Position numbers and translations under genes: made by a program | Assembly (NCBI GenBank): GCA_041567315.1 | Contig: JBFGCA010000002.1 | Coordinates: forward strand, 1 to 64,000 | Direction of reading: 5' to 3' | DNA length: 64,000 nucleotides | DNA from: JBFGCA01 sp041567315 | GTDB lineage: Bacteria > Acidobacteriota > Thermoanaerobaculia > Multivoradales > JAHEKO01 | The notes under the pieces: generated by a model | Databases searched by the model: none | The model's input: the letters and a program-made list of their open reading frames with translations, nothing else | Told to the model about the DNA's origin: nothing | Shown: in pieces, positions 1 through 8,498 of the stretch | Layout of the letters: every line of letters starts with the position of its first letter | Position numbering within the stretch: position 1 is the stretch's first letter

Positions 1-255
1 CGGAGCGGAACGTGTTGGCCGGGGAGGGGGAGTGGAGCGCAGGGTACCCCCCGGCCCCAGGCGGCCGCGGGCGGGAGCCACCGCAGGCCACTGACCCTCC
101 CACCCAACGCGCTGACCCGCCAGCCGCGGGCGGGAGGCCGCCGCCAGGGCCGGGGGGTACCCGGAGCGGAACGTGTTGGCCAGGGAGGGGGAGTGGAGCG
201 CAGGGTGCCCCCCCGGCCCCCCAGGCGGCCGCGGGCGGGAGCCACCGCAGGCCAC
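1..255. repeat. GC-rich direct repeat, two copies about 161 bp apart
   Basis: A block of about 94 bp at 1-93 recurs at 162-255 with only a few substitutions and small indels. Both copies begin with the same GC-rich block (cggagcggaacgtgttggcc in the first, one base different in the second) and end in gccaccgcaggccac. The material after each copy is also loosely similar (ccctc...cgctgacc...cgcggg), so the true unit is probably about 161 bp in tandem. The first copy touches the window edge, so the array may continue to the left. No credible coding frame is seen; short open frames here are products of base composition. Confidence 0.75.
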
Positions 256-299
256 GGTTCCCTCGCCCTCTTGCGCTGACCTTCGCCCGCGGTCGGGCA

Positions 300-339
300 G
301 GGGGCGAAAAGAAAAGGGGCCACCCGGCGGGTGGCCCCT
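300..339 (-). terminator. Rho-independent terminator of the TonB-receptor gene
   Basis: Positions 315-325 and 329-339 form a perfect 11-bp stem (aggggccaccc / gggtggcccct) with a 3-nt loop. Read on the minus strand the stem is followed by TTTTCTTTTC. It lies 25 bp past the stop codon of the minus-strand receptor gene, which is where an intrinsic terminator is expected. Confidence 0.9.
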
Positions 340-363
340 CGCGTCGACTCTGGCGTCGAGCGT

Positions 364-3300
364 CTAGAAGTTGATCCGCACTCCCGTCTTGAGCCGGTAG
401 CGCGAGTTGATGTTGTGGATCTCGAAGAAGCCCTCGGGGAAGTCGAGGACCGGATTCTGCAGGCTGTACATCACCGTCCCGTCGTCGGCGAAGCCCTCCA
501 CCTCCACGACCTCGACCGAGTTGAAGTTGACGTAGCGCAGCACGCCCGCATCGTCGTCCAGGAAGTTCATGAAGTTGAGGATGTCGAAGGTGAGCGTCAC
601 GTTGACCCGGCCGCGGACCGGGATGGCCTGTGACAGGTGCAGGTCCAGCGTGTGATTCCACGGCGCGTTGTCGCAGTTGCGCGGCGTGACCCGCCCCCGA
701 TTGCCATCGAGACAGGGGTTGGCGCTGATGAAGGCGTTGAGCTGCTCCCAGGTGCCGTTGGTGATCACCACGTCGTCCGGCCCCGCGGGCACGTAGAACA
801 GGTCGTTCGAGTCCTGACCGTCGCCGTTGTAGCTGCGGCCGAAGCCGAAGGTGACGAAGTCCGAGCCCATCAGGTAGGAGTAGGGCCGACCGGCCTGCAG
901 GTTGTAGAACGCCGACACGGTCGTCGGGTAGCGGGTGTCGCGGTTGAACCGGTAGGAGACCGTGGCGTTGTACCGATCGGAGATCTCGAAGTCCGAGGTC
1001 GACAGACCGGCGTTGTTGGGATCGAACGCCTCGTTGAACCGCCAGTTGGAGACCGCGCGGCTCGAGCTTCCCTCGTTGACCACCTTGGCCTCGCCGTAGG
1101 CGTAGGAGACCGACCCCCACCAGGGCCCGCGGCCCGGCGGCTTCTCCAGCTTGACGGCGAAGTTGGTCGCCTCGCCCTGGCTGGTGTTGCGAATCAGGTA
1201 GGCGGCGATGACGTCGGTCGTCAGCCGGGTGTACTCCGGCCGGCCGTCGAAGGTCAGGTTGCCGGTCGGCACCAGGTTGATGTCGGCGAAGTCGATCTCC
1301 TTGATGCTGTCGCTGTAGACGAGCTCCGCCGAGGCGGTGAGACCCCACCAGGGGAGCTGGCGGTCGTAGGCCAGGTTGTAGCGCATCACCTGCGGGAACT
1401 CGAAGTTGGGATCGATCAGGTTGAACTCCCCGACCGAGACCCGACCCAGCCCGATGTTGGCGGCCTGTCCGTCCGGATCGGGGATGAAGGGCGCGTCACC
1501 GGCGGCGTTGTAGAAGATCTGCTCGACGCCGGTGCGTCCGTACTGGTTGGAGATCCAGACGTAGGGGGTGCGGCCGGCGAAGACGCCGACGCCGCCCCGC
1601 AGCTGCGACTTGCCGTTGTTCTCGACGTCCCAGTTGAACCCCAGGCGCGGCTGCCAGAGCTGCTCGCCGTCGGGGATCTCGCTGGTGGTGAAACCGTAGA
1701 GCGTCTCGGTCAACGGGTTGCGGGTCGGCTTGTCGGGGAAGAACGGGACGTCGACCCGGAGGCCGTAGGTAAGGGTCAGGTTTTCCTTCGCCCGCCACTG
1801 GTCGCCGACGTAGAGGCCGATCTGCTGGACGTCGAAGCTCTGGGCGTCGGGCTGTCCCGGCACCACCTCGGTCCAGTCCCAGTCGTTGGCGATGCCGGCC
1901 TCGAAGGCGTCGAGATCGTCGAACTCGTAGGAGCCGAAGGCGTTCTGGATGAACAGGTTCTCGAAGCCGAAGAACTCGTTGTGGGTGCCGATGGTCAGGG
2001 TGTGGTCGCCCTTGAGCCAGGTCAAGTCGTTGGTCAGCTCGAAGACGTCCTGATCGAGCGCGTTGCGGGTCGAGAACTGCTCGGTTCCGGCCTCGAACTC
2101 GTTGCGCCCGTCCGCGTCGCCGTTGACGTCCTCGATCTCGATGTGCGGGAAGCGCACGCCGCCGACCCCGGAGCGCCGGTCCTTGATCGACTGGAGCGCC
2201 AACCGGGCCTCGTTGAACATCGTGCTCGAGATGGTGCTGTTGAGCTGCGCCACGGTCGAGTTGGTCTCGGTGGTGAAGTCGTACCCTTCGCCCGGCCACT
2301 CGTAGGCGAACGAGCCCGGCCGGTTGATGACGTCGGCGGCGTCGACGAAGTTGTGCCGCAGGGTCAGGGCGTGGTTTTCCACCAGGTTGAAATCGAACCG
2401 GGCGAAGTACTTGTCCGAGGGGTTCTTGAGGCTGGCCTCGCCGAGGCCGCCCGGGTCGTAGCCGTAGCGGTCGATCAGGATGTTGCGGAAGCGGTTGGCC
2501 TCTTCGATGAGCTCGCCGTCCTCGAACGCCGTGCCGCTGGAGCCGTCGATCGACCAGCCGGTCGGCACGGTCCGCTCCTCGAGGTCGGCGTTGACGAAGA
2601 AGAAGACCTTGTCTTGGGCGATCGGGCCACCGAGGCGGAAGCCGTACTGCTCCTCCTCGAACTCGCCGAACTTGCCGAGCTCCATGGGGCCGTCGCCGAA
2701 GTCGCCGTCGTCGCGGGTGAAGTAGAAGACCGAGCCCTGGAAGTCGTTCGACCCGCTGCGGGTGATGGCGTTGACGCTGCCGCCCGAGAAGCCTCCCTGG
2801 CGGACGTCGAAGTTGGCCAGCACCAGCTGCACTTCCTGGATGGCGTCGAGGCTGATCGGCGAGGTGCCCGCCTGGCCGCCGGGGGTGCCGGTGTCGGCGA
2901 GGCCGAAGAGATCGTTGTTCACCGAGCCGTCGATCTGGATGTTGTTGTAGCGGCTGCTGCGGCCGGCCACGCTGATGGCGTCGGGATCCTCGTTCTCGGC
3001 ACCGACGGCGAAGAACGGGTTGGTGCGGGCAAAGTCCTCGAGCCCGCGCTTGACGGTCGGCAGGTTCTCGATCGCCTGGACTCCGACGCTGCTCGCCGCA
3101 CCGGTGCGCGCCGAGTTGATCAGCGGGTTGGACTCGCCGACCACGGTGACCACCTCGGTCACCGTCTCGAGCTGCAGCTTGAAGTCCAGGAAGGTGGTCT
3201 CGCCCAGCCGGGTGAAGACGTCGCTGATCTCCTGCGGTCGGAACCCGTCGAGCGCCGCGGACACCGTGTAGGGGCCACCGACGCGGACGTTGACCAGCCG

Positions 3301-3504
3301 GAAGCGGCCGTCCGCCTGGGTCACCGCGCTGTAGCGGGTGCCAGTGGGCTCATGGACCGCCTCGACCAGCGCCCCGGGCAGGGCGCCGCCGTCGGTGTCG
3401 GTCACCTGGCCGGCGAGCGCCGAGGTGGTGACGCCCTGGCCCCAGGCAAACGAGGCGCACAGGCCCACCAGGCCCACGAAAACGAAGACTCTGACAAGCT
3501 TCAT
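364..3504 (-). CDS. TonB-dependent receptor with carboxypeptidase-regulatory-like N-terminal domain (Oar-like)
   Basis: Predicted outer-membrane beta-barrel of 1046 aa, within the usual size for Oar-like TonB-dependent transporters. A signal peptide begins MKLVRVFVFVGLVG and ends near FAWGQG. Residues about 30-110 look like a carboxypeptidase-regulatory Ig-fold domain (LAGQVTDTDGGALPGALVEA), followed by a plug domain with GRSSRYNNIQIDGS and a long barrel. The protein ends in an aromatic residue (VRINF), as expected for BAM-dependent insertion. The ATG at 3504 is chosen because GGAGGAG lies just upstream and it opens directly into the signal peptide; an upstream ATG at 3582 would bury that peptide. 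The gene is monocistronic with its own terminator. The substrate cannot be told from sequence; many relatives import glycans or peptides. Confidence 0.9.
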   Translation of the reverse strand: MKLVRVFVFVGLVGLCASFAWGQGVTTSALAGQVTDTDGGALPGALVEAVHEPTGTRYSAVTQADGRFRLVNVRVGGPYTVSAALDGFRPQEISDVFTRLGETTFLDFKLQLETVTEVVTVVGESNPLINSARTGAASSVGVQAIENLPTVKRGLEDFARTNPFFAVGAENEDPDAISVAGRSSRYNNIQIDGSVNNDLFGLADTGTPGGQAGTSPISLDAIQEVQLVLANFDVRQGGFSGGSVNAITRSGSNDFQGSVFYFTRDDGDFGDGPMELGKFGEFEEEQYGFRLGGPIAQDKVFFFVNADLEERTVPTGWSIDGSSGTAFEDGELIEEANRFRNILIDRYGYDPGGLGEASLKNPSDKYFARFDFNLVENHALTLRHNFVDAADVINRPGSFAYEWPGEGYDFTTETNSTVAQLNSTISSTMFNEARLALQSIKDRRSGVGGVRFPHIEIEDVNGDADGRNEFEAGTEQFSTRNALDQDVFELTNDLTWLKGDHTLTIGTHNEFFGFENLFIQNAFGSYEFDDLDAFEAGIANDWDWTEVVPGQPDAQSFDVQQIGLYVGDQWRAKENLTLTYGLRVDVPFFPDKPTRNPLTETLYGFTTSEIPDGEQLWQPRLGFNWDVENNGKSQLRGGVGVFAGRTPYVWISNQYGRTGVEQIFYNAAGDAPFIPDPDGQAANIGLGRVSVGEFNLIDPNFEFPQVMRYNLAYDRQLPWWGLTASAELVYSDSIKEIDFADINLVPTGNLTFDGRPEYTRLTTDVIAAYLIRNTSQGEATNFAVKLEKPPGRGPWWGSVSYAYGEAKVVNEGSSSRAVSNWRFNEAFDPNNAGLSTSDFEISDRYNATVSYRFNRDTRYPTTVSAFYNLQAGRPYSYLMGSDFVTFGFGRSYNGDGQDSNDLFYVPAGPDDVVITNGTWEQLNAFISANPCLDGNRGRVTPRNCDNAPWNHTLDLHLSQAIPVRGRVNVTLTFDILNFMNFLDDDAGVLRYVNFNSVEVVEVEGFADDGTVMYSLQNPVLDFPEGFFEIHNINSRYRLKTGVRINF

Positions 3505-3839
3505 TCGCTCCTCCAAGGGTGGTTGGAAAGGATGGAAACGGACTGCGCTCCCGCCGCGCGGAGTGCGGCGACGCCCCCGCAAACTACCCGCTTGCGGGGC
3601 AGCTCGTGTGGCGAAGCGGTCACAACGCCGTCAAAGCGAGAGACAACGGGAAAAGGAGGGAAACGGACTGCCTCAAACGTGCGGAAGTCTACTACACACG
3701 GAACGCGCAGGAAAGTCCCGTCATCGCTCCAGTTTTTTGGACAAACCTGCTCTCTTGAATCGCAGCGATCGCCGCAGGTCCATCGGATCTCGCGATCCGA
3801 TGCTGCGAAACCGGGCAGACGGCGGATCGACGAGCGCGC
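3505..3839. other. Non-coding region upstream of the TonB-receptor gene with repeats and hairpins
   Basis: No gene is seen in these 335 bp. They hold a 17-bp direct repeat with one mismatch (ggatggaaacggactgc at 3530-3546, ggagggaaacggactgc at 3655-3671). A perfect 8-bp stem (ccccgcaa / ttgcgggg, 3575-3599, 9-nt loop) would lie in the 5' leader of the receptor mRNA. A perfect 9-bp stem (catcggatc / gatccgatg, 3781-3802, 4-nt loop) lies just past the end of dut. The last has no T-run on the minus strand, so it is at best a weak terminator or an operator. The receptor promoter must lie here, but no convincing -35/-10 pair was found. Confidence 0.6.
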
Positions 3840-4313
3840 TCAGCTGCGGCCCGTCGAGCCGAAGCCGGCACCGGCGCGAGCGGTCGCGGACATTTCGGAG
3901 GTCTCTTCGACCCGCACGGCGACGACCGGTGCCACGACGAGCTGCGCGATGCGCTCGCCGCGACGCACGGTGAACGGCTCGGCGCCCAGATTGACCAGCA
4001 CCACGCATACTTCGCCGCGGTAGTCGCCGTCGATGGTGCCGGGCGCGTTGAGCAGGGTCACCCCGTTGCGGGCCGCCAGCCCGCTGCGCGGCCGCACCTG
4101 GCCTTCGCAGCCCGGCGGCAGCTCGATCACCAGCCCGGTGGGTACGAGCGCCCTGCCGCCGGGGGCCAGCCGCAGATCATCGCTCACCGCCGCCCGCAGG
4201 TCGAGACCGGCGCTGCCGGCGGAGGCGCGCCGGGGCAGCGGCAGACCGGCGGCGTGGGGCAGGCGCTTGACCTTGAGTGCCGGCGGCGCGGGACGCGCGG
4301 CGCCACGGCTCAT
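3840..4313 (-). CDS. dut: dUTP diphosphatase (dUTPase)
   Basis: Hydrolyses dUTP to dUMP and diphosphate, keeping uracil out of DNA and supplying dUMP for dTMP synthesis. The 157-aa length is typical of the trimeric family. The five family motifs can be read in order: AGLDLRA, PTGLVIELPPG, PRSGLAARNGV with the nucleotide-binding Ser, NAPGTIDGDYRGE with the catalytic Asp, and the C-terminal GAGFGSTG arm that closes over the substrate. The ATG overlaps the stop of the upstream pseudopilin gene (ATGA, 4310-4313), so translation is probably coupled. This puts a nucleotide-hygiene enzyme at the distal end of a secretion/pilus operon, with no obvious functional link. Confidence 0.95.
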   Translation of the reverse strand: MSRGAARPAPPALKVKRLPHAAGLPLPRRASAGSAGLDLRAAVSDDLRLAPGGRALVPTGLVIELPPGCEGQVRPRSGLAARNGVTLLNAPGTIDGDYRGEVCVVLVNLGAEPFTVRRGERIAQLVVAPVVAVRVEETSEMSATARAGAGFGSTGRS

Positions 4314-5065
4314 CCGCCGCGCCGGCGTCCGCGCTGCGGACGCTGCCGCTGGCCGGGCGGCTGACCGAGCTGGGGCGGGCCGCCGGGACCCTGCCCTTGC
4401 GCCGGACCCAGTCCTTCGGGGAACGGCCGCCCGACCCAGGCGCTGGTCACCCGCGGCACGTTGAGCGAGCCGGGCGTGACCGCCGCCGCCGGTAGCAGAT
4501 TGGTGGTGAACTTCCACTGGCTGTACTGCTGGCCACCGAAAAACGTCCGGATGCCCTGCTCCTGGCTGAGGCTGTGGACGCCGATGATCGGCCCGATAGC
4601 CCGCTGGGTGCCGGGCCGGCGGCTGCCCGACGGCGCCCCGGCGCCGGACAGGTCCTCGGGCGCGATGCCCTGCTGCAGGCCCTGCTGCGGCGGCGCCGGA
4701 TCGCCGCGTCCGTCGTCGGGCCGTCCCTGGCCGCCCCGCCGCTGACCGCCCCGTTGCGTGGGCGCCGCCTGGGCGTAGATCAGTCCCCACTCGCCGTCCT
4801 CGGTCATCGGGTCCTTCCACAGCTGGCGGATCGAGCGCGGCCGCACCTCGACCAGCTCCTTGAGCTGCACGGGGTAGCGCCCGAAGCGGAGCTGGAAGAC
4901 GCGGATCGCCTCGGCGTACTGGAGGCCGCGGAAGATCAGCTCGGCCTCGTTCTCGCGCTGGATGATCTTGGTCCAGAAGGGCAGCGCCGCCGCCAGCGCC
5001 ACCGTGATGACGGTGAAGATGACGACCAGCCCGACGACGGTGAAGCCCGCCCGCCGCTCAGCCAT
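4310..5065 (-). CDS. Atypical pseudopilin (prepilin-like, Glu5 replaced by Gly)
   Basis: A 251-aa protein with a prepilin-like N-terminus: a basic leader (MAERRAG) followed by FTVVGLVVIFTVITVALAAA, a hydrophobic helix. In ordinary pilins residue 5 of the mature helix is Glu (FTLIE); here it is Gly, as in tip-type pseudopilins related to GspK. The globular part starts normally (WKDPMTEDGEWGLIYA) and is then split by a Gly/Gln/Arg/Pro-rich low-complexity stretch at about residues 105-160. A second such stretch forms the C-terminus. ATG 5065 is preferred over a GTG at 5077 that overlaps the upstream stop. It is the third of three adjacent pseudopilin genes and is followed by dut with an ATGA overlap. 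Confidence 0.75.
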   Translation of the reverse strand: MAERRAGFTVVGLVVIFTVITVALAAALPFWTKIIQRENEAELIFRGLQYAEAIRVFQLRFGRYPVQLKELVEVRPRSIRQLWKDPMTEDGEWGLIYAQAAPTQRGGQRRGGQGRPDDGRGDPAPPQQGLQQGIAPEDLSGAGAPSGSRRPGTQRAIGPIIGVHSLSQEQGIRTFFGGQQYSQWKFTTNLLPAAAVTPGSLNVPRVTSAWVGRPFPEGLGPAQGQGPGGPPQLGQPPGQRQRPQRGRRRGG

Positions 5066-5070
5066 CGCCG

Positions 5071-5514
5071 CTACCACTCGCTGTAGGGGGTGCCGTCGAG
5101 GCTGACCTCGTCGGAGCCCGAGTGGACGTCGATGATCCCCGGCTCGCCGAACTCGGGCAGGTCGGTCTCGGCCGGGAGCGCCTCGGGGTCGATCTCCTCG
5201 AAGACCACCTCCCAGGTGTCGGCGCTCTTGGTGATGGGGTCGACCGGGATGGCCCGCAGATACCCCTCCTCGACCAGCGCCTCGAGGCTGGCCGGATAGC
5301 TGCCCTTGTCCGCCTTGTGCTGGTCGATCACCTCGCGGAAGGCGCGCAGGTCGGCCTTGAGCACCGACTCGGCCGCCCGCCGCGGGACGTTCTTGAGCGC
5401 CGGCATGACGATGGTCGCCAGGATGCCGACGATGGCCACCACGATGATCAGCTCGAGGAGCGTGAAGCCGGTCGCCCGGCGCCGTCCGAGGCCGCGCGTC
5501 ACCGGTCTCACCAT
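5071..5514 (-). CDS. GspG-like type II secretion / type IV pilus pseudopilin
   Basis: A 147-aa prepilin-like protein. The leader (MVRPVTRGLGRRRATG) ends at the classic prepilin peptidase site G|FTLLELIIVVAIVGILATI, with Glu5 intact. The globular domain carries a GspG-like order: Lys/Tyr-Pro region (KGSYPASLEALV), PVDPITKSADTWEVV, then an acidic DVHSGSDEVSLDG loop and a final PYSEW, where GspG proteins bind calcium. Start ATG 5514 overlaps the preceding pseudopilin gene by 7 bp. It probably forms the body or a minor subunit of the pseudopilus built by the GspE/GspF homologs upstream in the same operon. Confidence 0.85.
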   Translation of the reverse strand: MVRPVTRGLGRRRATGFTLLELIIVVAIVGILATIVMPALKNVPRRAAESVLKADLRAFREVIDQHKADKGSYPASLEALVEEGYLRAIPVDPITKSADTWEVVFEEIDPEALPAETDLPEFGEPGIIDVHSGSDEVSLDGTPYSEW

Positions 5515-5984
5515 TCGGCGTAGGGACGGCCGTCGCTGCCCACGCCCTCGCTCAGCGAGTAGACGTCGTAGACGTTCTCGCCGCCCCAGGAGGTGGAGTC
5601 CCAGTCGTCCTGGTAGCTGCGCAGCCCCCACTCCGCCTCGCCGGTCATCGGATCGACCGGGATGCGGCGCAGTAGCTTGACGTTCTTGTCGATCTGCCCC
5701 ACCACCTCGACGCCCTCGACCAGCACTTCGAGCTCGCGCGGATAGCCGTCGGTGCCCAGGTCGATGGGGATCAGCCCGGCGTCGGAGTAGCGCTTGTGCT
5801 CGTCGATGGCGTCGCGCATCATCCTCAGCGCCTGCCGCAGCTGGATCTCCTTGCCGCGGCGCACGGTGTAGCCGGCCAGCGGCATCGCCACCCCCGCCAG
5901 GATGATCAGCAGGGTGCAGACCACCACCAGCTCGATCAGGGTATAGCCGCGCCCCGCCGCCGCCGCCGGGGCCGTGCGGATCAC
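5508..5984 (-). CDS. GspG-like pseudopilin
   Basis: A 158-aa prepilin-like protein with a short leader (MIRTAPAAAAGRG) before YTLIELVVVCTLLIILAG. The first mature residue is Tyr instead of Phe; Glu5 is kept. The C-terminal part (IPVDPMTGEAEWGLRSY, NVYDVYSLSEGVGSDGRPYAEW) parallels the neighbouring gene, and both end in PY(S/A)EW, so the two are likely a duplication. The GTG start at 5984 overlaps the secretin stop as GTGA. Processing by the prepilin peptidase at 40460-41233 is likely, since no other such enzyme lies in the window. Confidence 0.85.
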   Translation of the reverse strand: MIRTAPAAAAGRGYTLIELVVVCTLLIILAGVAMPLAGYTVRRGKEIQLRQALRMMRDAIDEHKRYSDAGLIPIDLGTDGYPRELEVLVEGVEVVGQIDKNVKLLRRIPVDPMTGEAEWGLRSYQDDWDSTSWGGENVYDVYSLSEGVGSDGRPYAEW

Positions 5985-8497
5985 GGCCCGTCCTCCTCGT
6001 TCGCCACCACCCGCAGCAGCGCGTCGCCGAGCTTCACCGGGCCGACCGGCTCGAGGTCGGGCCCCAGGGCCCGGCCGCTGTCGATGCGCAGCCGGCCGGG
6101 GCCGGCGGCCAGCGTCCGGAAGCGGATGCGCGCCACGGTGCCGGTGCCGACGACGCCGGCGACCTCGCCCAGGCGGCTGGCCCCCAGCACGAGCACGCCG
6201 GGCCGCGAGTCGTCGGCCAGCACCCGGGCGTCGTCGGGCGCGCCCAGGAAGCCGCCCGGCACCACCCGCCGCACCTCCAGCACCTCGGGATCGAAGCGCA
6301 GGGTGACCGGCAGATGCGAGACCGGGGTCGTGGTCTCGGCCACCAGCTCGACCTCGACGAGCTCGCCGGGGTGCGGACGGCGGCGCGCCGGCACCAGCCG
6401 GAGCTTGACCGGCACCACCGGCGTGTCGCGATTGGCGACGTCGGCCGCCGCCAGCAGTCCGAAGGCGACCGCCTCGTCGGCCAGCGGCGCCAGCGAAGCG
6501 GTGTCCGGCGCCTCTTCGTCGACGTCCTCGTCCGGCACCACCTGCGGCTGGAAGATGTCGCGCGGCGGCGCCGACGGCACCAGCTCGACCCCCGGCGGCT
6601 CCTCGGGCGCCTCGGCCTCGCCCTGGTCGCGCAGACCGCGCGGCAGGTTCTGGATGCGGCGACGGATCATCTCGCGGATGCGGTCGGCCTCCGCCCCCTC
6701 CTCCTCGTCGAACGGCCCCTCGACGTCGGACTCGACCCGCGTGCTGGCCCCGCGGAAGCTGATGTTGGCCTCGGTGCCGACCCAGATCGGCAACAGGTCC
6801 TGTTCCTCGATGTTGGGGGTGCGGATGATGTGCGGGGTGAGGGTGAGGATCAGGTCGGTGCGCTGCCGGGTGCTGCTACGGCTGGTGAACAGCCGGCCCA
6901 GGATGGGGATGTCGGAGAGCCCCGGGATGCCGCTGTCGACCTCGGTGTCGTCGGTGCGGATCAGTCCGGCCAGGAAGTTGGTCTCGCCGTCCATCAGCCG
7001 GATGGTCGACTCGATGTTGCGAGTGCCGATGATCGGCTGCTGCTGGCCGCCCTGACCCTCCACGAAGCCCGACAAATTGCTGACCTCGACCTTGATCTTG
7101 AGGGTGATCTCCTTGTTGTGGTGGATGCGGGGCTCGATGTCCAGCCGGATGCCGATGTCCTGGTACTGGAAGGAGGTGATCGGCACGATGTTGCCGCCCA
7201 CCGTCTGCCCGGTGTTGAAGGTGGTGACCGGGATCGGCAGCCGGTCGCCGATGTGGACGGTGGCCTTTTCGCCGTCGGAGATCCGCACCTGCGGGCTGGC
7301 CAGCAGCTGGGCGTCGGTGCTGGTCTTGATGAACTCGTAGATGAAGCTGGGGATGGTCAGCAGCCAGTCGGCCTGGTCGAGGAACTCGAGGTCCGAGAAG
7401 CGGAACTCGCCGCTCTCCAGACCGCTCAGCCCGGCATCGATCCGCTGGCCGATCTGGTACTGGGAGAGCGAGATCCCCAGGTCCAGCATCTTCTGGGTAC
7501 CGATCTGCAGCAGCTCGACGTCGACGATCATCTCGCCGCGCGACTTGTCGTTGGTAAGGATGATGCTCTCCGCCACCTTGACCTTGTCGGCGCTGTCACG
7601 GAGCACGATGGCGTTGAGCTGGTCGTTGGCGGCGATGTTCTTGGCGCCTACCAGACTGCGCAGCATGGTCATCACGTCCTTGACCTCGGCGTTGGAGAGG
7701 AAGAACGTCTGGATGACCAGGTCCTCGTAGTTGCGCCGGTTCTGGGGATTGTCCTCGGCGACGATGATGGTGTGCTCGTCGAGCACCTTGTAGAAGTGGC
7801 TGGCCGAGCGCATCAGGATCTCGAGCGCGCTCTGGGCCACCACGTCCTCGAGCTCGATGGCGATCTCCTGCGGCCGCAGCTTGGGATCGAACAGGACGTT
7901 GATCCCGAAGGCCTTGCCCAGGGCGCGATAGATGTCGAAGACGTTGACCGGTTTGGGGAAGCTCAGCGAGATCGGCTCGTCGGAGCGCGGATCGAGCACT
8001 GGCGGTTGCGGTCGCATTCCGCGGGTGCGGCTCTTGAGCTCTTCGAGCGACGGGGTGGGCTGGCTGCGGCGGCGGGCCAGGGCCACCTCTTCGGCCAGCT
8101 TCTCGAGCTCGACCTGCGCGAACTGGTTGCTGGGATCGAGCTGCACCGCCTGCTGGTACTCCTCGAGCGCCCGCTCGAGGGCGCCGGCGGCGTGGAGCTC
8201 CTTGCCGCGCTCGAAATGGTCCTGCGAGGCCTTGATCTTGGCCCGCAGCAGGCCGGTCCGATAGGAGACGTTGCCCGGGCTGCGATCCACCAGGTCGAGG
8301 TAGAGGAGCACCGCCTCGTCCCAGTCGCCGCGCTGCTCCGCGATCTGCGCGCGCCGGGCGCTGCGGAAGCTCGAGCAGCCGGCCAGCAGCAGCGCCGCCA
8401 CCAGCGCCAAGGACACCGCCGGCAGCAGTGCGGTCAGCCGGCCGAGTCCGCTGGCGGCCGGCCTCCCGTCGCGTGCACCGCGCATCGTCGCCAGCAT
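5981..8497 (-). CDS. Secretin lipoprotein (GspD/PilQ family) with N-terminal TPR and C-terminal cohesin-like domain
   Basis: An outer-membrane secretin channel subunit of 838 aa. It begins with a lipoprotein signal (lipobox LLAGC, Cys near residue 36). Residues about 40-140 resemble tetratricopeptide helices (RGDWDEAVLLYLDLVDRSPG, GALERALEEYQQAVQLDPSN). Two secretin N-domains follow (SFPKPVNVFDIYRALGKAFG; IQTFFLSNAEVKDVMTML), then the secretin core ending in LILTLTPHIIRTP near residue 555. After an acidic/Pro-rich linker, residues about 695-830 look like a cohesin fold (PGELVEVELVAE, LPVTLRFDPEVLEV, VARIRFRTLAAGPG). ATG 8497 has GGGAGG upstream. The gene lies 1 bp after the PilP-like gene and overlaps the first pseudopilin as GTGA. 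The secretin part is near-certain; the cohesin call is from pattern only. Confidence 0.9.
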   Translation of the reverse strand: MLATMRGARDGRPAASGLGRLTALLPAVSLALVAALLLAGCSSFRSARRAQIAEQRGDWDEAVLLYLDLVDRSPGNVSYRTGLLRAKIKASQDHFERGKELHAAGALERALEEYQQAVQLDPSNQFAQVELEKLAEEVALARRRSQPTPSLEELKSRTRGMRPQPPVLDPRSDEPISLSFPKPVNVFDIYRALGKAFGINVLFDPKLRPQEIAIELEDVVAQSALEILMRSASHFYKVLDEHTIIVAEDNPQNRRNYEDLVIQTFFLSNAEVKDVMTMLRSLVGAKNIAANDQLNAIVLRDSADKVKVAESIILTNDKSRGEMIVDVELLQIGTQKMLDLGISLSQYQIGQRIDAGLSGLESGEFRFSDLEFLDQADWLLTIPSFIYEFIKTSTDAQLLASPQVRISDGEKATVHIGDRLPIPVTTFNTGQTVGGNIVPITSFQYQDIGIRLDIEPRIHHNKEITLKIKVEVSNLSGFVEGQGGQQQPIIGTRNIESTIRLMDGETNFLAGLIRTDDTEVDSGIPGLSDIPILGRLFTSRSSTRQRTDLILTLTPHIIRTPNIEEQDLLPIWVGTEANISFRGASTRVESDVEGPFDEEEGAEADRIREMIRRRIQNLPRGLRDQGEAEAPEEPPGVELVPSAPPRDIFQPQVVPDEDVDEEAPDTASLAPLADEAVAFGLLAAADVANRDTPVVPVKLRLVPARRRPHPGELVEVELVAETTTPVSHLPVTLRFDPEVLEVRRVVPGGFLGAPDDARVLADDSRPGVLVLGASRLGEVAGVVGTGTVARIRFRTLAAGPGRLRIDSGRALGPDLEPVGPVKLGDALLRVVANEEDGP

Positions 8498-8498
8498 A

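Noticed and set aside
3340..3350. Sigma-54-like GTGCCA sequences inside the TonB-receptor gene
   Set aside because: No WGCA element at the right spacing on the minus strand, and located inside a coding region.
3781..3802. Intrinsic terminator for dut
   Set aside because: The stem is perfect but no T-run follows on the minus strand; kept only as a hairpin in the intergenic entry.
637..4023. Very long open frame on the plus strand opposite the TonB-receptor gene
   Set aside because: It is rich in Val/Arg/Glu/Leu without motifs and runs against a clear receptor; long antisense frames are expected at this GC content.
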